From NCBI RefSeq assembly GCF_900660755.1, contig NZ_LR215050.1:496001-560000 (forward strand): a stretch of 64,000 bases of DNA. The letters are read 5' to 3'. Source of the stretch: Acholeplasma hippikon (GTDB lineage Bacteria; Bacillota_I; Bacilli_A; Acholeplasmatales; Acholeplasmataceae). Position 1 is the stretch's first letter; every line of letters begins with the position of its first letter. Under the pieces are notes generated by a model. The model searched no databases and was not told where the DNA came from. It saw only the letters and a list, made by a program, of their open reading frames with translations. The position numbers were made by a program, and so were the translations under genes. Below are positions 44,723-54,179 of the stretch, one piece after another.

Positions 44723-46419
44723 CGTACTTTAATACCTAACTCGATAAATTGTTTTTCATCTGCTGGAGATGGAGCTTGAGTCATTAAGTCTCTAGCTGAT
44801 TGTGTTTTAGGGAATGCAACAACATCTTTAATGTTATCAGTCTTAGTTGCAAGCATTGTGATTCTGTCTAATCCAAAGGCAATACCACCATGTGGAGGTG
44901 TACCATAACTTAAGGCTTCTAAGAAGAATCCAAATTTACCTGTAAGTTTCTCTTCTGTAAATCCTAACTTATCAAACATTAATTGTTGAACTTGTTGGTT
45001 GTGGATTCTAATTGAACCTCCACCAATTTCATAACCATTCCATACAGCATCGTATGCCTTAGCTAAACATGTTGCAGGATTATTTCTTAATTCTTCAACT
45101 GATTGAGGTGCAGTGAATGGATGGTGACGTGCATAGAATCTATCTTCTTCTTTTCTGTATTCTAATAATGGGAAGTCTACAACCCAAAGTAGCGCTTCTT
45201 TATTAGGGTCAATCATATTTAAGTCTTTAGCTAATTCTTTTCTTAATGCACCACAGGCATTTGTTGCATCTTCATAAGTACCTGTAACAAAGAAATATGT
45301 AAATCCATCTTGTAATTCAATACCTTCAACAAATTTTGCAATTGAACCTGATACGACACCATTTTCTTTTTTAAGGTATGCTAATGCATCACCGTGATTT
45401 TGTTTAACAATTTCAGTTGCTCTATCAAAGTATTTTCTTGTAAAGATTGCATTATTTGAAACTTTAAATCCACGAATAACTTCTTTACCTTTAAATACTG
45501 GCACATCATGACCAACAAATAATTCATTAAAGTTTTCAATGAATAATTCATAACGTAAGTCTGGTTTATCTGAACCATACTTATCAAATGCTTCAGCATA
45601 AGGCATTCTTTGTAATGGTAAGACTAATTCTTTCCCCATTGCCTTAAAGATATTTGATAAGACTTTTTCACCCACATTTAGAATATCTTCTTGTTCAACA
45701 AATGATGCTTCAATATCGATTTGAGTGAACTCTAATTGTCTATCTGCTCTTAAGTCTTCATCTCTAAAGCATCTAGCAACTTGGAAGTACTTTTCAAATC
45801 CAGCAATCATGTATAATTGTTTGAATTGTTGAGGAGATTGTGCAAGTGCGTAAACTTCTCCATGATATAAACGAGAAGGTACTAAGAATTCTTTTGCTCC
45901 TTCTGGAGTAGATTTCACCATATAAGGTGTTTCTAATTCTGGGAATCCTAAATCTAATAAAGCAGAACGAATAGCTTGTGTAATTTTACTTCTTTCAAGT
46001 AAATACTTTTGTGAAGCCGGTCTTCTTAAGTCTAAATAACGGTATTTTAATCTTACTTCCTCAGAAATATTATTTTGATCATCACTAATTGTAATTGGTG
46101 TTGGGTTTGCAGTATTGATAATCACTAAATTAGATACTTCAACTTCAATTTCTCCAGTTAAAATATTCTTATTTTTAGATTCTCTTTCAATAACTACACC
46201 TTCAACTTCAATCACGTATTCGCTCTTGATTTCTGAAGCGATTTGATAGAATGAGCTTTCAGGTTTTACTAATAATTGTGTAATTCCAAATTTATCTCTT
46301 AAATCAATAAAGATTAATCCACCAAGATTTCTTTTTTTGTTAACCCAACCTTTTAAGGCAACCTTTTCTCCAAGGTTTTTAAGGGTTAGTTCATTGTTAT
46401 TGTGCGTATATTTGAACAT
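44719..46419 (-). CDS. aspS: Aspartyl-tRNA synthetase
   Basis: 566 residues of class II: N-terminal OB anticodon domain (GWVNKKRNLGGLIFIDLRD), motif 2 with FRDEDLRADRQLEFTQIDIEASF, bacterial GAD insertion (about 280-410), and motif 3 GIAFGLDRI. Follows hisS by one base in the T-box controlled operon. Confidence 0.96.
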   Translation of the reverse strand: MFKYTHNNNELTLKNLGEKVALKGWVNKKRNLGGLIFIDLRDKFGITQLLVKPESSFYQIASEIKSEYVIEVEGVVIERESKNKNILTGEIEVEVSNLVIINTANPTPITISDDQNNISEEVRLKYRYLDLRRPASQKYLLERSKITQAIRSALLDLGFPELETPYMVKSTPEGAKEFLVPSRLYHGEVYALAQSPQQFKQLYMIAGFEKYFQVARCFRDEDLRADRQLEFTQIDIEASFVEQEDILNVGEKVLSNIFKAMGKELVLPLQRMPYAEAFDKYGSDKPDLRYELFIENFNELFVGHDVPVFKGKEVIRGFKVSNNAIFTRKYFDRATEIVKQNHGDALAYLKKENGVVSGSIAKFVEGIELQDGFTYFFVTGTYEDATNACGALRKELAKDLNMIDPNKEALLWVVDFPLLEYRKEEDRFYARHHPFTAPQSVEELRNNPATCLAKAYDAVWNGYEIGGGSIRIHNQQVQQLMFDKLGFTEEKLTGKFGFFLEALSYGTPPHGGIAFGLDRITMLATKTDNIKDVVAFPKTQSARDLMTQAPSPADEKQFIELGIKVR

Positions 46420-46420
46420 G

Positions 46421-47683
46421 TTATAATAACTCCTTGAGTTTATTTACTAACTCTTCTTTTCTAATTTTTATTTGTTCTTCTGTTGAAGTATTCTTTAGGT
46501 TAACAACACCTTCATTTACTTCATTTTCTCCTATAATCACTAAGAATTTGGCACGATGATTAAGTGCTTCTTTAAGTTGTGATTTGAAGTTTTTATTTGT
46601 ATAATTTAAATCTGATGAGAATCCATGAACTCTTAATTCATTTTGCAAGTTAAATGCTAAATCTTTAGATTTTTCATCGAATGTAACAAAGAATGCATCT
46701 AAACTTGGTTCAGGAGCAAGTTCTCTTCCTTCAATTTCTAAAGCATTTAATAAGCGTTCCATACCAAAAGCAAATCCAATACCAGGTGTTTTTGGACCAC
46801 CTAATTCAGAAACTAAATTGTCATAGCGTCCGCCACCACCTAAAGCATTTTGCGAACCGAATCCTTCAATCTCTGCTTGGATTTCAAATACAATGTGTGA
46901 ATAGTAATCTAATCCACGAACTAGCTTTCTATCAAGCGCATAAGGGATTTTTGCTTGATCAAGTAAACGTGTAATCGTTTCAAAACTATTTCTTGATTCT
47001 TCATCTAAATACTCTAATGGAAGTGGTGCATTTTTTGTGATTTCTTTATCTACTGGAACCTTAGAATCTAAAATTCTTAGTGGATTCTTTTCAAGTCTTA
47101 CTTGAGAATCTTCACTTAATTGATCCTTATATGGTAATAAGTAGTTATATAATGCTTCTTTATATGCTGCTTTTGATGCATCATTACCAAGTGAGTTAAT
47201 TTTAACAACAACACCTTTTAAGCCTAATCCGCGAATTGTTTCATAAGCTAATGCTAATACTTCAGCATCTAAATAAGGATTATTAGTCCCTAATGCTTCC
47301 ACACCAAATTGCATGAATTGTCTAAAACGACCTTTTTGAGGGCGTTCATATCTGAAATTCGGTCCAATATAAAATAATTTAGTTAAATCATTTTGAGCAT
47401 ATAATTTATTTTCAATAAAACTTCTAATAACCCCCGCAGTTCCTTCTGGACGCAGTGTAAGATTTCTATCACCTTTATCTTTAAAATTATATGTTTCTTT
47501 TGTAACCATATCCGATCCTTCATTTTCTCTGTGGAAGACATCTGAATATTCCATAATTGGTGTTCTAATTTCTTTATAATTAAATTTTCTAAATAGTTCT
47601 CTCGCATATGATTCTAATGCAACCCATCTTTTAGATTCATTAGGTAATACATCATATGTTCCTTTAACTTTGACTTGACTCAT
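46421..47683 (-). CDS. hisS: Histidyl-tRNA synthetase
   Basis: 420 residues: KGTYDVLPNES at the N-terminus, motif 2 with LRPEGTAGVIRSFIE and FRYERPQKGRFRQF, histidine motif LVRGLDYYSHIVFEI, motif 3 GIGFAFGMERLL, and a C-terminal anticodon domain. Second gene after the T-box, overlapping the acetyltransferase gene by 4 bp. Confidence 0.96.
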   Translation of the reverse strand: MSQVKVKGTYDVLPNESKRWVALESYARELFRKFNYKEIRTPIMEYSDVFHRENEGSDMVTKETYNFKDKGDRNLTLRPEGTAGVIRSFIENKLYAQNDLTKLFYIGPNFRYERPQKGRFRQFMQFGVEALGTNNPYLDAEVLALAYETIRGLGLKGVVVKINSLGNDASKAAYKEALYNYLLPYKDQLSEDSQVRLEKNPLRILDSKVPVDKEITKNAPLPLEYLDEESRNSFETITRLLDQAKIPYALDRKLVRGLDYYSHIVFEIQAEIEGFGSQNALGGGGRYDNLVSELGGPKTPGIGFAFGMERLLNALEIEGRELAPEPSLDAFFVTFDEKSKDLAFNLQNELRVHGFSSDLNYTNKNFKSQLKEALNHRAKFLVIIGENEVNEGVVNLKNTSTEEQIKIRKEELVNKLKELL

Positions 47684-48225
47684 TTAAAATTCTCCTTTGT
47701 TAAGTAATACCATTTTGACGGATCAGTTTGACCTGTAAATCTGTTATACGCTCTTTCATAATCCGTTTTTTCAAAAATAAAACCATTTTTCTTAATAACT
47801 TGTTCACTTGCAACATTGTCAACTGCATGACCAATCACAATTTTATCAAAACTATGGTACCAGAATGAAACTTCTAATAATTTTCTTAATGCTTCTGTCA
47901 TGATTCCTTTACCCCAATAATGTTTATTTAGGGCATATCCAATTTCATAAACACCATCACTTACTTTTGTGTGAATATCAATAGTTCCAATCATCTTGTT
48001 TTTTTCTAAATCAATGATTGCATAACCAACTGGCAATCCGCGGTCAGGTCGTGATAAAAAGAACTTCTTAATTGAGGCAACCGCTTCAGATTCATCAACA
48101 TATGGTCCCCAACTTAAAAACTTTACAACATCCATGTCTGAACCATATTCAAACATATCTTTAGCATCGGATACTTCAATATCTCTTAGCATGTAATTTT
48201 TAAAATAAATAACTGGTTGCTTCAT
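47680..48225 (-). CDS. GNAT acetyltransferase (RimJ/RimL-like)
   Basis: 181 residues: EIGYALNKHYWGKGIMTEALRKLLEVSF contains the acetyl-CoA loop, and GHAVDNVASEQVIKKNGFIFE is the typical RimJ-type C-terminal pattern. It is unusual as the first gene between a T-box and hisS-aspS; it may acetylate a ribosomal or translation protein, or an aminoacyl compound. Substrate unknown. Confidence 0.85.
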   Translation of the reverse strand: MKQPVIYFKNYMLRDIEVSDAKDMFEYGSDMDVVKFLSWGPYVDESEAVASIKKFFLSRPDRGLPVGYAIIDLEKNKMIGTIDIHTKVSDGVYEIGYALNKHYWGKGIMTEALRKLLEVSFWYHSFDKIVIGHAVDNVASEQVIKKNGFIFEKTDYERAYNRFTGQTDPSKWYYLTKENFK

Positions 48226-48249
48226 TTAATACATCCTTTCTTATAAAAA

Positions 48250-48440
48250 AAACCGTCCTTAAATATGCTAAGGACGATCTAAATCGCGGTGCCACCTTAG
48301 TTCCAGTTGCCTGGCCCTCAAAAGTTTTATGGTTTCAAAAGTTGTCCCATGATTTTCCATTTCCAGTCTTTCACCTATCACTGGTCGCTATCAAAATTCC
48401 CAATCATTTCTTCTTTATCATTAACCTATTAACTTATTAA
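48250..48440 (-). promoter_or_regulatory. T-box leader (with terminator) of the GNAT-hisS-aspS operon
   Basis: The T-box sequence AAGGTGGCACCGCG (48298-48285) is followed by terminator CGTCCTTA/TTAAGGACG with T8. Upstream, CCAGT/ACTGG forms the distal part of stem I and GGTT/AACC its base. In the 3' strand of stem I, both CAT (His) and GAC (Asp) occur close together, so the specifier could be either; both fit, because the operon has hisS and aspS. Uncharged tRNA stabilises the antiterminator. Confidence 0.92.
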
Positions 48441-48503
48441 TAATATTACCATTTTTAGAGCGTATAGTCAATAAAATACGGCTAAACTCCTTATTGTTTT
48501 TAA

Positions 48504-48525
48504 CAAAAAAAGGCTTATAAAAGCC
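48504..48525 (-). terminator. Terminator of the permease-dtd-rel-apt cluster
   Basis: GGCTTTTATAAGCC hairpin followed by T7 on the minus strand, just after the permease stop. Confidence 0.82.
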
Positions 48526-48527
48526 TC

Positions 48528-49607
48528 TTAAAGTTTTGAGTTAAAGTCTTTTAGACGATTTTTAATATCTTGTTTGTAATAATTCATTGTAACTTCAAAC
48601 ACAACTTGTACTGGAACTGATAAAATTGCTCCAATAATGCCGAAGAATGCTTGACCAAGTAAAACAAATGAAATGGTGGCAATCGGATTTAAACGTAGCT
48701 TTGTTTGATATATTTTTGGATTAATTACATAAGCATCTAATTGTGGGAATACAATTGTAAATATTGCTAACCCAATCATACCATATGCTGCATTTGGTAC
48801 AGTCATGATAATCACTGCAGTAAATAGTATTGAGAAATAACCTCCAAAATAAGGAATAAGTGATAAAATTGCCGCAACAATTGCAACCAATGGCACAAAT
48901 GCTAAGAATTCAGGGAAGAAAATCGATAAGATTAGCATTAATCCACCATATTCTAGTGCTTGAATACCTGCAATAATTACTTCTGCCCACAGATAATTGG
49001 TTAATTCTCTATCTAATTGGCGAACAAATTGAAATGCTTTTGGTTTTAATGTATCTTCTAAATACTCTTTAATTTCTTTTTTAATTCTTGGAAAGGTTAA
49101 TAAGAAAATAATTCCTACTACAACAATAACCGCACTGTTAATAATTGCTTGCCAAACACTTTCTACTGTCCCTCCACTAGCAGTGAAGAAATTAGAAATT
49201 TTATTTACTAGATCTTGAACAAAGTCTTTTGCATAACTTGTAACACCAGATGTATCTACATTTAGAATGGTCCCAATTTGTTCCATAATACGCTCAACCC
49301 CAATGGTTAAGTCACCAATATTATCTACAGCCGGTTTCAAAATGCCAAATACTAAGTAAATAAAGAATCCAACAATGAGTGAATAAACAAAGATAATACC
49401 TAACCAACGAGGAATCTTACGCTTTTGTAAGAAAGTAAGTGTTGGATTTAATATATATGCCAGTGTGAAGGCAATAATTAATGGTAATAACGCTGTTAAA
49501 GCTTTAAATATAAAACGGTCAACACTTGGCCATATGAAAATCATGATAACAATTATCATTAGTAAAATAAGAATATTCAACAATCTCGTGTTTAACTTAT
49601 TTTTCAT
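48528..49607 (-). CDS. AI-2E family (PerM/YtvI-like) permease
   Basis: 359 residues with about eight membrane helices; LNPTLTFLQKRKIPRWLGIIFVY near the N-terminus, SLIPYFGGYFSI and YVINPKIYQTKLRLNPIATISFVLLGQ near the end are the family pattern. The family includes exporters and Na+/H+ antiporters; no specific substrate can be read. First member after dtd (1-bp gap). Confidence 0.85.
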   Translation of the reverse strand: MKNKLNTRLLNILILLMIIVIMIFIWPSVDRFIFKALTALLPLIIAFTLAYILNPTLTFLQKRKIPRWLGIIFVYSLIVGFFIYLVFGILKPAVDNIGDLTIGVERIMEQIGTILNVDTSGVTSYAKDFVQDLVNKISNFFTASGGTVESVWQAIINSAVIVVVGIIFLLTFPRIKKEIKEYLEDTLKPKAFQFVRQLDRELTNYLWAEVIIAGIQALEYGGLMLILSIFFPEFLAFVPLVAIVAAILSLIPYFGGYFSILFTAVIIMTVPNAAYGMIGLAIFTIVFPQLDAYVINPKIYQTKLRLNPIATISFVLLGQAFFGIIGAILSVPVQVVFEVTMNYYKQDIKNRLKDFNSKL

Positions 49608-49608
49608 A

Positions 49609-50049
49609 TTACTCCAATTCGTAAAGTAAATTTAATGGACCATCATATTCAGCTTGAATGATCATATGAGCACCAAATTGTCCTGTTTGAACGCGGTGTC
49701 CAAGTTTTCTTAAACATTCAACAAAGTGAAGATAAATTGGAAGTGCTTGATCACCTTTTGCAGCTTTTGTAAAGCTTGGACGATTATTGTTTGAAGCATC
49801 CCCATAGAGTGTAAACTGTGAAACGACTAAGATTTCTTGCGTCTTAGGATCTAACTTTAAGTTCATTTTACCATCTTCATCATGAATTAATCTCATGGTA
49901 TTCAATTTATTTGCACATTTTTCTGCTAATGCTAAAGTATCTGTGTCTTTTACACCAAAGTAAACAATATACCCGCTGCCAATATTTGCAATTTCTTTTC
50001 CTTCGACTTCTAGTTTTGCATGATTCACTCTTGCAACTAACATCCTCAT
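49609..50049 (-). CDS. dtd: D-aminoacyl-tRNA deacylase
   Basis: 146 residues: MRMLVARVNHAKLEV start, SQFTLYGDASNNNRPSF (SQxTL active-site motif) and NLLYELE end; the Gly-cisPro-type motif is seen as GQFGAHMII. It removes D-amino acids from tRNA. The ATG overlaps the rel stop codon (ATGA); rel-dtd is a common Firmicute pair. Confidence 0.95.
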   Translation of the reverse strand: MRMLVARVNHAKLEVEGKEIANIGSGYIVYFGVKDTDTLALAEKCANKLNTMRLIHDEDGKMNLKLDPKTQEILVVSQFTLYGDASNNNRPSFTKAAKGDQALPIYLHFVECLRKLGHRVQTGQFGAHMIIQAEYDGPLNLLYELE

Positions 50050-52220
50050 CTAATTTCACGCTCCACATAGTAAACTTGAGGCACTTTATGAAGGTTTACG
50101 ATTAACGTTTCTAATTCTTCTATGCGGTTAAGCGAAACTTTCATTTTAATAATTGATTCTAAATTAGCATTAGATACTGCTGAAATTTCAGCAATTGTAA
50201 TGCCTTGTGCATTTGCAACTTGAATTAAATCTGTTAATAAACTATTTCTAGCTGTGCCAATAATCTTTAACCATGTTGCATATTTTCTCGTTAAATTCGT
50301 TCCCCAATAAGCTGGGATAAATCTATTTCGGTCATATTCTTTAATATTTGTACAGTGTTCAGCGTGTACAACAATACCACTACCCTTAGTGACATACCCT
50401 AAGATTTTATCTCCTGGGACTGGTGTACAGCAGTTTGCCAGCTTAATTTGAGGATTTGTTAACCCTTCAACTACAACCCCTGTATCAGAAGTTGCAATAA
50501 GTTGACGTGCTGTTCGCTCCATTTGTCTTTGAATAAATGCATCTTTATTCTCTTCTGGTGCAAGTTTGTTTGCTACTGCTTTAACTGAAACGTTACCTTT
50601 ACCAATTTCAGCATATAATGATTCTAAATCAGTAATACCATTTTTCTCAAAATTCTTTTGAGCCCACTCATCTGTAAGTTCATATTCTTTTTTAAGATTT
50701 GTTAATTCTCTATCTAAAGCTTCCTTACCAGATTGAACTGTATTCTCATAATTTTCTTTATTAATAAATCCTTTAATCTTATGACGTGCGTGTGGGCTTT
50801 TCGCTATTTTCAACCAGTCTTCACTTGGACCAGAAGAGTTTTTATTTGTCTTGATTGCAACAACATCACCAGTTTGTAAGGTATGATCTAAAGTGACAAT
50901 TCTGCCATTAACCGTTGCTCCAACCATACGATGACCTACATCTGTATGAATGCGGTATGCAAAGTCAATCGGTGTAGAACCTGCAGGTAATTCAACTACT
51001 TCACCTTTGGGTGTAAATACATAAACGTTTGCTGAGAAAATATCTGTTTTAATGGTGTCAACAAACTCTTGCGAGCTGTTTTGTTTATCATCTGTATCTT
51101 CAGTCAGCTTTAATAAATCCGCATACCATTTTAAACGTTGAGCAATTTCAAATTGTTCTTTTTCTTTAGAATAAACTTTGTTTTCTTTATATGCCCAATG
51201 CGCAGCAATCCCATTTTCTGCAACCATATCCATCTCATGTGTTCTAATTTGCACTTCAAATAATGTACCATCTGAATGTAGAACTGTTGTATGTAATGAT
51301 TGATAAAGGTTTGGTTTTGGAACTGCAATATAGTCTTTAAAACGTTTAGGAATTGGTGTGAAGTGCGCGTGGATAATACCTAATGTTTGATAACATGTTT
51401 CTACTTTATCGACAATAATTCTTACTGCTAATAAATCATAAATATCCTCAAAACTTCTACCTGAGTTAACCATCTTTTTGTAAATTGAGTAAATATTTTT
51501 AATTCTACCCTTAATCTCAAAATCAACGATATGAGCCTCTCCAAATAGTTGTTTGATATATTCAATGACATTACTAATTGAATTTTCACGTTCTTCACGC
51601 TTTGTCTTCACTAAGTTAGATACTTTATAATACATTGTAGGATCAACATATCGTAATGAACGATCCTCTAATTCTGCTTTCCATCTGAAAAGACCGAGTC
51701 TATGTGCAATTGGTGCATAAATATCTAAAGTTTCTTGTGCTATTCTTACTTGCTTTTCTGGAATCATAGAATCAAGTGTTCTCATATTATGCATTCTATC
51801 TGAGATCTTGATTAAGACTACACGAATATCTTTTGCCATTGCAAGTAACATTTTTTGCTGATTGTCTGTTTGGGTTGATTGATTAAATGAGATTTTTTCT
51901 AATTTTGTAACCCCATCTACTAATGATGCAATATCTTTACCAAATTGTTTTTCTAATTCAGCTAATGTTAAATCTGTATCTTCTACTGTATCATGCAAAA
52001 GAGCAGCGACCAAGGTATTTGGTCCTGCTTCGATTTCTGCTAAGATTCTCGCTACCGCAACTGGATGCGTAATATATGGTTCTCCACTCTTACGCATTTG
52101 TCCTAAGTGTTTTTCTTTTGCAAGTAGATATGCTTTGGTAATTAAATTGATGTTTTCTTCTTTTTTGATATAGTGCGAAATATCATCGATGAGCGCTTGG
52201 TAAAGTGCATCATTTATCAA
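50046..52220 (-). CDS. rel: RelA/SpoT-type (p)ppGpp synthetase/hydrolase
   Basis: About 724 residues: hydrolase HD domain (THPVAVA with His55, ALLHDTVEDTD with H79-D80), synthetase domain (RFKDYIAVPKPN, 296-307; FEVQIRT), TGS domain (VFTPKGEVVELPAGSTPIDFAYRIH) and C-terminal ACT domain. Both catalytic halves look intact. The longest frame starts at GTG 52229, but this is part of Shine-Dalgarno AAAGGGTG; TTG 52220 is preferred. Co-transcribed with apt upstream (25 bp). Confidence 0.94.
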   Translation of the reverse strand: MINDALYQALIDDISHYIKKEENINLITKAYLLAKEKHLGQMRKSGEPYITHPVAVARILAEIEAGPNTLVAALLHDTVEDTDLTLAELEKQFGKDIASLVDGVTKLEKISFNQSTQTDNQQKMLLAMAKDIRVVLIKISDRMHNMRTLDSMIPEKQVRIAQETLDIYAPIAHRLGLFRWKAELEDRSLRYVDPTMYYKVSNLVKTKREERENSISNVIEYIKQLFGEAHIVDFEIKGRIKNIYSIYKKMVNSGRSFEDIYDLLAVRIIVDKVETCYQTLGIIHAHFTPIPKRFKDYIAVPKPNLYQSLHTTVLHSDGTLFEVQIRTHEMDMVAENGIAAHWAYKENKVYSKEKEQFEIAQRLKWYADLLKLTEDTDDKQNSSQEFVDTIKTDIFSANVYVFTPKGEVVELPAGSTPIDFAYRIHTDVGHRMVGATVNGRIVTLDHTLQTGDVVAIKTNKNSSGPSEDWLKIAKSPHARHKIKGFINKENYENTVQSGKEALDRELTNLKKEYELTDEWAQKNFEKNGITDLESLYAEIGKGNVSVKAVANKLAPEENKDAFIQRQMERTARQLIATSDTGVVVEGLTNPQIKLANCCTPVPGDKILGYVTKGSGIVVHAEHCTNIKEYDRNRFIPAYWGTNLTRKYATWLKIIGTARNSLLTDLIQVANAQGITIAEISAVSNANLESIIKMKVSLNRIEELETLIVNLHKVPQVYYVEREIR

Positions 52221-52245
52221 TATAATCACCCTTTCTTATTGTTTT

Positions 52246-52758
52246 TTAATAATGAATTAAAGTTTTAACGTCATAACCCTTTAATAATTCTCTACCTTTT
52301 AAGTCGTCTAATTCAATTAAGAATGCTAAACCGACAACTTCTCCACCTAGTTTTTCAACTAATTGGATTGCTGCATTCATTGTTCCACCTGTTGCAAGTA
52401 AATCATCGATGATTACAACTTTATCTCCTGGTTTAACAGCATCACTGTGAAGTGATAGTGAATTTGAACCATATTCTAAATCATAAGATACAGTTACTGA
52501 CTCTCTAGGTAATTTACCTGGTTTTCTAACAGGAGCGAAACCGATACCTAAATTAACGGCAACAGGGCATCCAAAGATGAATCCTCTTGCTTCTGGTCCA
52601 ACGATTAATGTTGCACCTTTTTCTTTAGCGAATTGGCTAAATTGATCTGCAGCATACTTGTATGCTTCTCCATCTAACATTAAAGGTGTGATATCTCTAA
52701 ATAAAATACCTTCTTTTGGGAAATTTTCTACTGCTGCGATATAATTTTTTAAGTCCAT
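52246..52758 (-). CDS. apt: Adenine phosphoribosyltransferase
   Basis: 170 residues: [32 protein letters not shown] and the PRPP loop [17 protein letters not shown]. Converts adenine plus PRPP to AMP. First gene of a run with rel, dtd and the permease; apt-rel adjacency is known in Firmicutes. Confidence 0.96.
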   Translation of the reverse strand: MDLKNYIAAVENFPKEGILFRDITPLMLDGEAYKYAADQFSQFAKEKGATLIVGPEARGFIFGCPVAVNLGIGFAPVRKPGKLPRESVTVSYDLEYGSNSLSLHSDAVKPGDKVVIIDDLLATGGTMNAAIQLVEKLGGEVVGLAFLIELDDLKGRELLKGYDVKTLIHY

Positions 52759-52870
52759 GTCTAAACTCCTTCAAAAAAATAGCCGTTTTGGCTTGCATAA
52801 ATATTCTATAATATTTACGCGTTTTTTACAATGATATTAAATGGTATAATGATTATAGGATGTGATAATT

Positions 52871-54103
52871 ATGGAACCACTAGCAAGTAGAATGCGTCCA
52901 AAAAAATTAACTGAAGTCTTTGGACAAGACCATTTAATTGGATTGGATGGCGTATTAACAAAAATGCTTGAAAGAAAAACATGGTTAAGTTTTATCCTTT
53001 ATGGCCCTCCAGGGACAGGTAAAACGACCATAGCTAAATTATTTAGTGAAGAAAGTGGATTGGACACTTATTTTTTCAATGCCTCTACAGATAATAAAGC
53101 AAAACTTAAAGATATTTTAGATATGACTGCATATCATGATGTCTTAATTGTTGTCGATGAAATTCATCGTATGAAAACCGATATTCAAGATTATCTTTTG
53201 CCTTTCTTAGAAAATGGCAAAGCCATCATGATTGGTATGACAACATTAAATCCTTACCAAAGTATTAATTTAGCCATTCGTTCACGCTGTCATTTATACG
53301 AAATAAAATCTTTATCTGATGAAGATATTAAAAAGGCTCTATTTAAGGGATTAAGTCAATTAGATGTTGATTTTAAACTCTCAGAAGATGCGATTCAATC
53401 CATCATCCGTTCTTCAAATCATGAAATTCGCTCTGCATTAAATTTACTAGAAAGTGCATCATTAATTTTAAATGATGGTGATGTCTTAACATCTAATATG
53501 GTTCGTCGATTAGCTGGTAAGCCACAGTTATCATTAGATGATGGTGAAGATCATTTCTATGAGATGTTATCAGCACTTCAAAAATCTATACGTGGTTCTG
53601 ATGTTGATGCAGCGCTACATTATTTAGCAAGATTAATCACTTTAGGTGATTTAGAATCTATCATTAGAAGATTACTAGTTATTAGTTATGAGGATATTGG
53701 ACTAGCTAATCCAACAATGAGTCAAAAAGTATATACTGCTTGCATGACTGCAAAAATGTTAGGATTTCCTGAAGCACGAATTCCTCTTGCAACAGTTGTT
53801 GTTGATATGGCAATTAGTCCTAAATCTAATACCGCATACGCAGCATTAGATGAAGCTCTCACTGATTTCCAAAATGGAATAACTGGAGATATCCCTAAAC
53901 ATGTAGATAATAAATATTTAAAAGCCCACCCTGAGGCTTATCATTATCCACATAATGATCCAAACTCACTTAATTCAGAAAAATACTTACCTGAAAAAAT
54001 AATTAATAAGCGTTACTATAAACCTAAAACAGAATCAGCATATGAAAAAGCATTATCTGATAGAAAAGATTTAATCGATAAAATTAAAGGGTATAAAAAA
54101 TAA
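52871..54103 (+). CDS. rarA: Replication-associated recombination protein RarA/MgsA
   Basis: 410 residues from ATG 52871 (a GTG three codons earlier follows AGGAT by one base and is less likely). MEPLASRMRPKKLTEVFGQDHLIG is the family start; Walker A GPPGTGKT, Walker B VVDEIHRM, sensor 1 GMTTLNP, Arg-finger region RSRC, and the C-terminal tetramerisation domain with HVDNKYLKAHPEAYHYPHNDP. A clamp-loader-like AAA+ protein at stalled forks. Confidence 0.94.
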   Translation: MEPLASRMRPKKLTEVFGQDHLIGLDGVLTKMLERKTWLSFILYGPPGTGKTTIAKLFSEESGLDTYFFNASTDNKAKLKDILDMTAYHDVLIVVDEIHRMKTDIQDYLLPFLENGKAIMIGMTTLNPYQSINLAIRSRCHLYEIKSLSDEDIKKALFKGLSQLDVDFKLSEDAIQSIIRSSNHEIRSALNLLESASLILNDGDVLTSNMVRRLAGKPQLSLDDGEDHFYEMLSALQKSIRGSDVDAALHYLARLITLGDLESIIRRLLVISYEDIGLANPTMSQKVYTACMTAKMLGFPEARIPLATVVVDMAISPKSNTAYAALDEALTDFQNGITGDIPKHVDNKYLKAHPEAYHYPHNDPNSLNSEKYLPEKIINKRYYKPKTESAYEKALSDRKDLIDKIKGYKK

Positions 54104-54127
54104 TGGTTGCATGATGCAACCATTTTT
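54103..54127 (+). terminator. Terminator of rarA
   Basis: ATGGTTGC pairs with GCAACCAT, followed by T5, directly at the stop codon. Confidence 0.82.
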
Positions 54128-54153
54128 ATATGATGTATTTACTAATTAAAGAT

Positions 54154-54179
54154 AAAACCACCTTTTAAAAGGTGGTTTT
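54154..54179. terminator. Bidirectional terminator between rarA and namA
   Basis: AAAACCACCTTTT and AAAAGGTGGTTTT form a 13-bp perfect palindrome. It serves the leftward namA gene, whose stop is at 54178, and backs up the rarA terminator. Confidence 0.8.
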
